Notes under the pieces: model-generated
What the model saw: only the letters and a program-made list of their open reading frames with translations
Database searches by the model: none
What the model was told of the DNA's origin: nothing
In this document: positions 4,969 through 5,853 of the stretch, piece by piece
Position numbering within the stretch: position 1 is the stretch's first letter
How the letters are laid out: every line of letters starts with the position of its first letter
Translations under genes and position numbers: made by a program
NCBI GenBank assembly: GCA_904501965.1
Contig: CAJGCS010000067.1
Location: 1 to 5,853 of the forward strand
DNA: 5,853 nucleotides
Origin: an uncultured Bacilli bacterium
Lineage (GTDB): Bacteria; Bacillota_I; Bacilli_A; ML615J-28; CAG-313
Reading direction: 5' to 3'

Positions 4969-5198
4969 GTAAACATAAAAGACAATATGTTTACTTCTTC
5001 TTATAAAACAATATTTATCAAAAAAGTACTACTTATTTAGTCCTTTTAAGTAGTACTAGCAAATTCCAAGCAATGTATAAAACATTGTTGTATTAATATA
5101 AATGTTAAAGAATACTCTTTAACATAAAAGATGGCTGGGAAGTGGTTACCACTTCCCTTAATACGTAAAATAACAACTCACTAGGAGTTGTTATTTTT
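4969..5198 (+). ncRNA. Candidate structured small RNA with six consecutive hairpins (family not recognised)
   Basis: Between an extended -10 promoter and a U-tailed terminator lie about 230 nt that fold into six local, perfectly paired hairpins: H1 4969-4977/4986-4994 (9 bp), H2 5025-5035/5047-5057 (11 bp, 11-nt loop), H3 5071-5076/5082-5087 (6 bp, extendable by a G-U and an A-U), H4 5102-5111/5116-5125 (10 bp, ATAC loop), H5 5137-5145/5149-5157 (9 bp, relatively GC-rich), H6 5171-5179/5185-5193 (the terminator). The H2 loop UUUAGUCCUUU exposes UCCUUU, complementary to AAAGGA of ribosome binding sites. No good ribosome binding site or long reading frame is present; two 17-codon frames (from 4987 and 5131) lack one. 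I do not recognise tmRNA, 6S, SRP, RNase P or a riboswitch in it. A trans-acting regulatory RNA is the most natural reading, but it could also be a decayed leader. Confidence 0.5.
5167..5198. terminator. Shared bidirectional terminator between the small RNA and the Hint-like gene
   Basis: TAACAACTC (5171-5179) pairs with GAGTTGTTA (5185-5193) around a 5-nt loop, extended by A-T pairs at both feet. Rightward transcripts meet TTTTT (5194-5198); leftward transcripts meet the complement of AAAA (5167-5170). The right arm is also the last codons of the minus-strand gene, and its stop codon (5181-5183) lies in the loop. Confidence 0.85.
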
Positions 5199-5853
5199 CA
5201 TTAAATCATGCTTTTCTAAATATGTATAAATCATTTGAACAATATCTTCATATGTAGTTAATCCTTTTCCTACAGCAACCTTTAAGTATGGAGCTGGGAA
5301 CATCATATATACTTCATATGAAATGTAATCACTAAAGTCTTCATATGTATATAAACCATATTTTTCAATATCTGCTTGCATTTGTTCTTCATCATAAGTT
5401 AAGTTATCACCAAACTCGAAGATGTTGAATAAACCAGGAATACCTGCAGGCATTGATAACATATCTTCAGTAAAGTAATTTAAGTGATATACAGTAACTG
5501 GTGAATAAACTGTTGTTAATTCTTCTGTTACATATGCATCAACAAGCGTTACTTCTGATTCAACATAATTAATTCCATCATAGTCTGCTTGATAGAATTT
5601 ATGTCCAATAAATTCATGCATATTATCTTCTCTGATATAAACATATTTATTTAAGTCTAAATCAAAGAATCCATGTTCATAAACTACTTTAACAATTGTA
5701 CCATCACTGAATTTTAGGTTAACTATTTTATAAATTCCTTCAGGCTCAATATCAATAAAGATAATATTGGCAAATTCGTATTTACCTGTTTCATGGTTAA
5801 ATACCAGTAATAAATCATCAGCAGTTAAATCTTTAACTTGTTTCTTAGTTCCA
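5181..5853 (-). CDS. C-terminal part of a Hint-domain-like protein (5' partial)
   Basis: The frame is open from the right edge to a TAG stop, giving 223 visible residues; the start and any N-terminal domains are outside. An internal Met at 5621 is not a credible start because the conserved part lies upstream of it. The fragment reads like the Hint (Hedgehog/intein) fold: VKDLTADDLLLVFNHETGKY (6-25) fits the strand after the first motif, SDGTIVKVVYEHGFFDL (49-65) matches the block with T and H (T52, H60), and VYSPVTVYHLNYF (115-127) fits the late strand. The terminal His-Asn of splicing inteins is not seen, so protein splicing is unlikely. After this comes an acidic, Tyr-rich extension (about 147-217) with paired phrases YGLYTYEDF and GLTTYEDI. 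Hint domains often occur at the end of large secreted or polymorphic-toxin-like proteins, but that cannot be judged here. Hint assignment is from motif recall, moderate confidence. Confidence 0.6.
   Translation of the reverse strand, partial: GTKKQVKDLTADDLLLVFNHETGKYEFANIIFIDIEPEGIYKIVNLKFSDGTIVKVVYEHGFFDLDLNKYVYIREDNMHEFIGHKFYQADYDGINYVESEVTLVDAYVTEELTTVYSPVTVYHLNYFTEDMLSMPAGIPGLFNIFEFGDNLTYDEEQMQADIEKYGLYTYEDFSDYISYEVYMMFPAPYLKVAVGKGLTTYEDIVQMIYTYLEKHDLMKNNNS

Noticed and set aside
4987..5184. Two 17-codon frames (from ATG 4987 and ATG 5131) in the candidate RNA, considered as leader peptides or a type I toxin
   Set aside because: Neither has a ribosome binding site, both start within or beside hairpins, and the peptides show no toxin-like membrane helix.
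5128..5198. T-box riboswitch: GTGGTTACCAC followed by a terminator resembles the T-box and its expression platform
   Set aside because: The sequence has one base too many for the UGGnACC bulge, forms a closed 9-bp hairpin, does not overlap the terminator, and no plus-strand gene follows.
4877..5198. CRISPR array or repeat array, given the run of hairpins
   Set aside because: The hairpins differ in sequence from one another; there are no regularly spaced identical repeats and no cas genes.
1..5853. Use of the Mycoplasma code (TGA as Trp)
   Set aside because: All Trp codons checked in the intact genes are TGG and no frame needs a TGA read-through; stops seen are TAA and TAG. The absence of TGA stops in so few genes is not evidence.

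Overview
The window looks like a chromosomal piece of a very AT-rich Gram-positive bacterium (Bacillota or a Mollicutes-related lineage, possibly an uncultured gut member). This rests on the alpha-operon order rpsM-rpsK-rpoA-rplQ, strong AGGAGG-type ribosome binding sites, low GC and short U-tailed intrinsic terminators. The coding regions keep standard stops (TAA or TAG). Every Trp codon I checked is TGG and no reading frame is broken by TGA, so nothing suggests the Mycoplasma code.

Positions 1-2064 hold the end of the ribosomal-protein/RNA-polymerase operon: the last codons of rpsM, then rpsK, rpoA and rplQ, closed by a perfect 8-bp hairpin terminator. RpoA is unusually long (370 residues), with an insertion in its N-terminal domain and a strongly acidic C-terminal tail. 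Its Shine-Dalgarno sequence fits a TTG two codons inside the apparent ATG.

Positions 2065-4873 hold three separately transcribed genes on the plus strand, the first two of unclear role. They are a 106-residue membrane protein with its own terminator, an ATPase of the AAA/DUF4143 type, and a site-2-protease-like M50 metalloprotease with a terminator. The ATPase has a good sigma-A-type promoter, an almost leaderless start and two conservative-looking but unusual motif changes. A short direct repeat overlaps its promoter.

Positions 4874-5200 contain no convincing protein gene but are highly organised. A/T tracts precede a perfect extended -10 promoter, followed by about 230 nt that fold into six successive perfect hairpins, the last of which is a U-tailed terminator. 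I read this as a candidate structured small RNA that I cannot assign to a known family. One hairpin loop carries UCCUUU, complementary to Shine-Dalgarno sequences. This is the best candidate for something undescribed.

From 5853 back to 5181 on the minus strand lies the C-terminal part of a protein that resembles the Hint (Hedgehog/intein) fold; its start is beyond the right edge. It converges on the candidate RNA, and its stop codon sits in the loop of the shared, probably bidirectional terminator.
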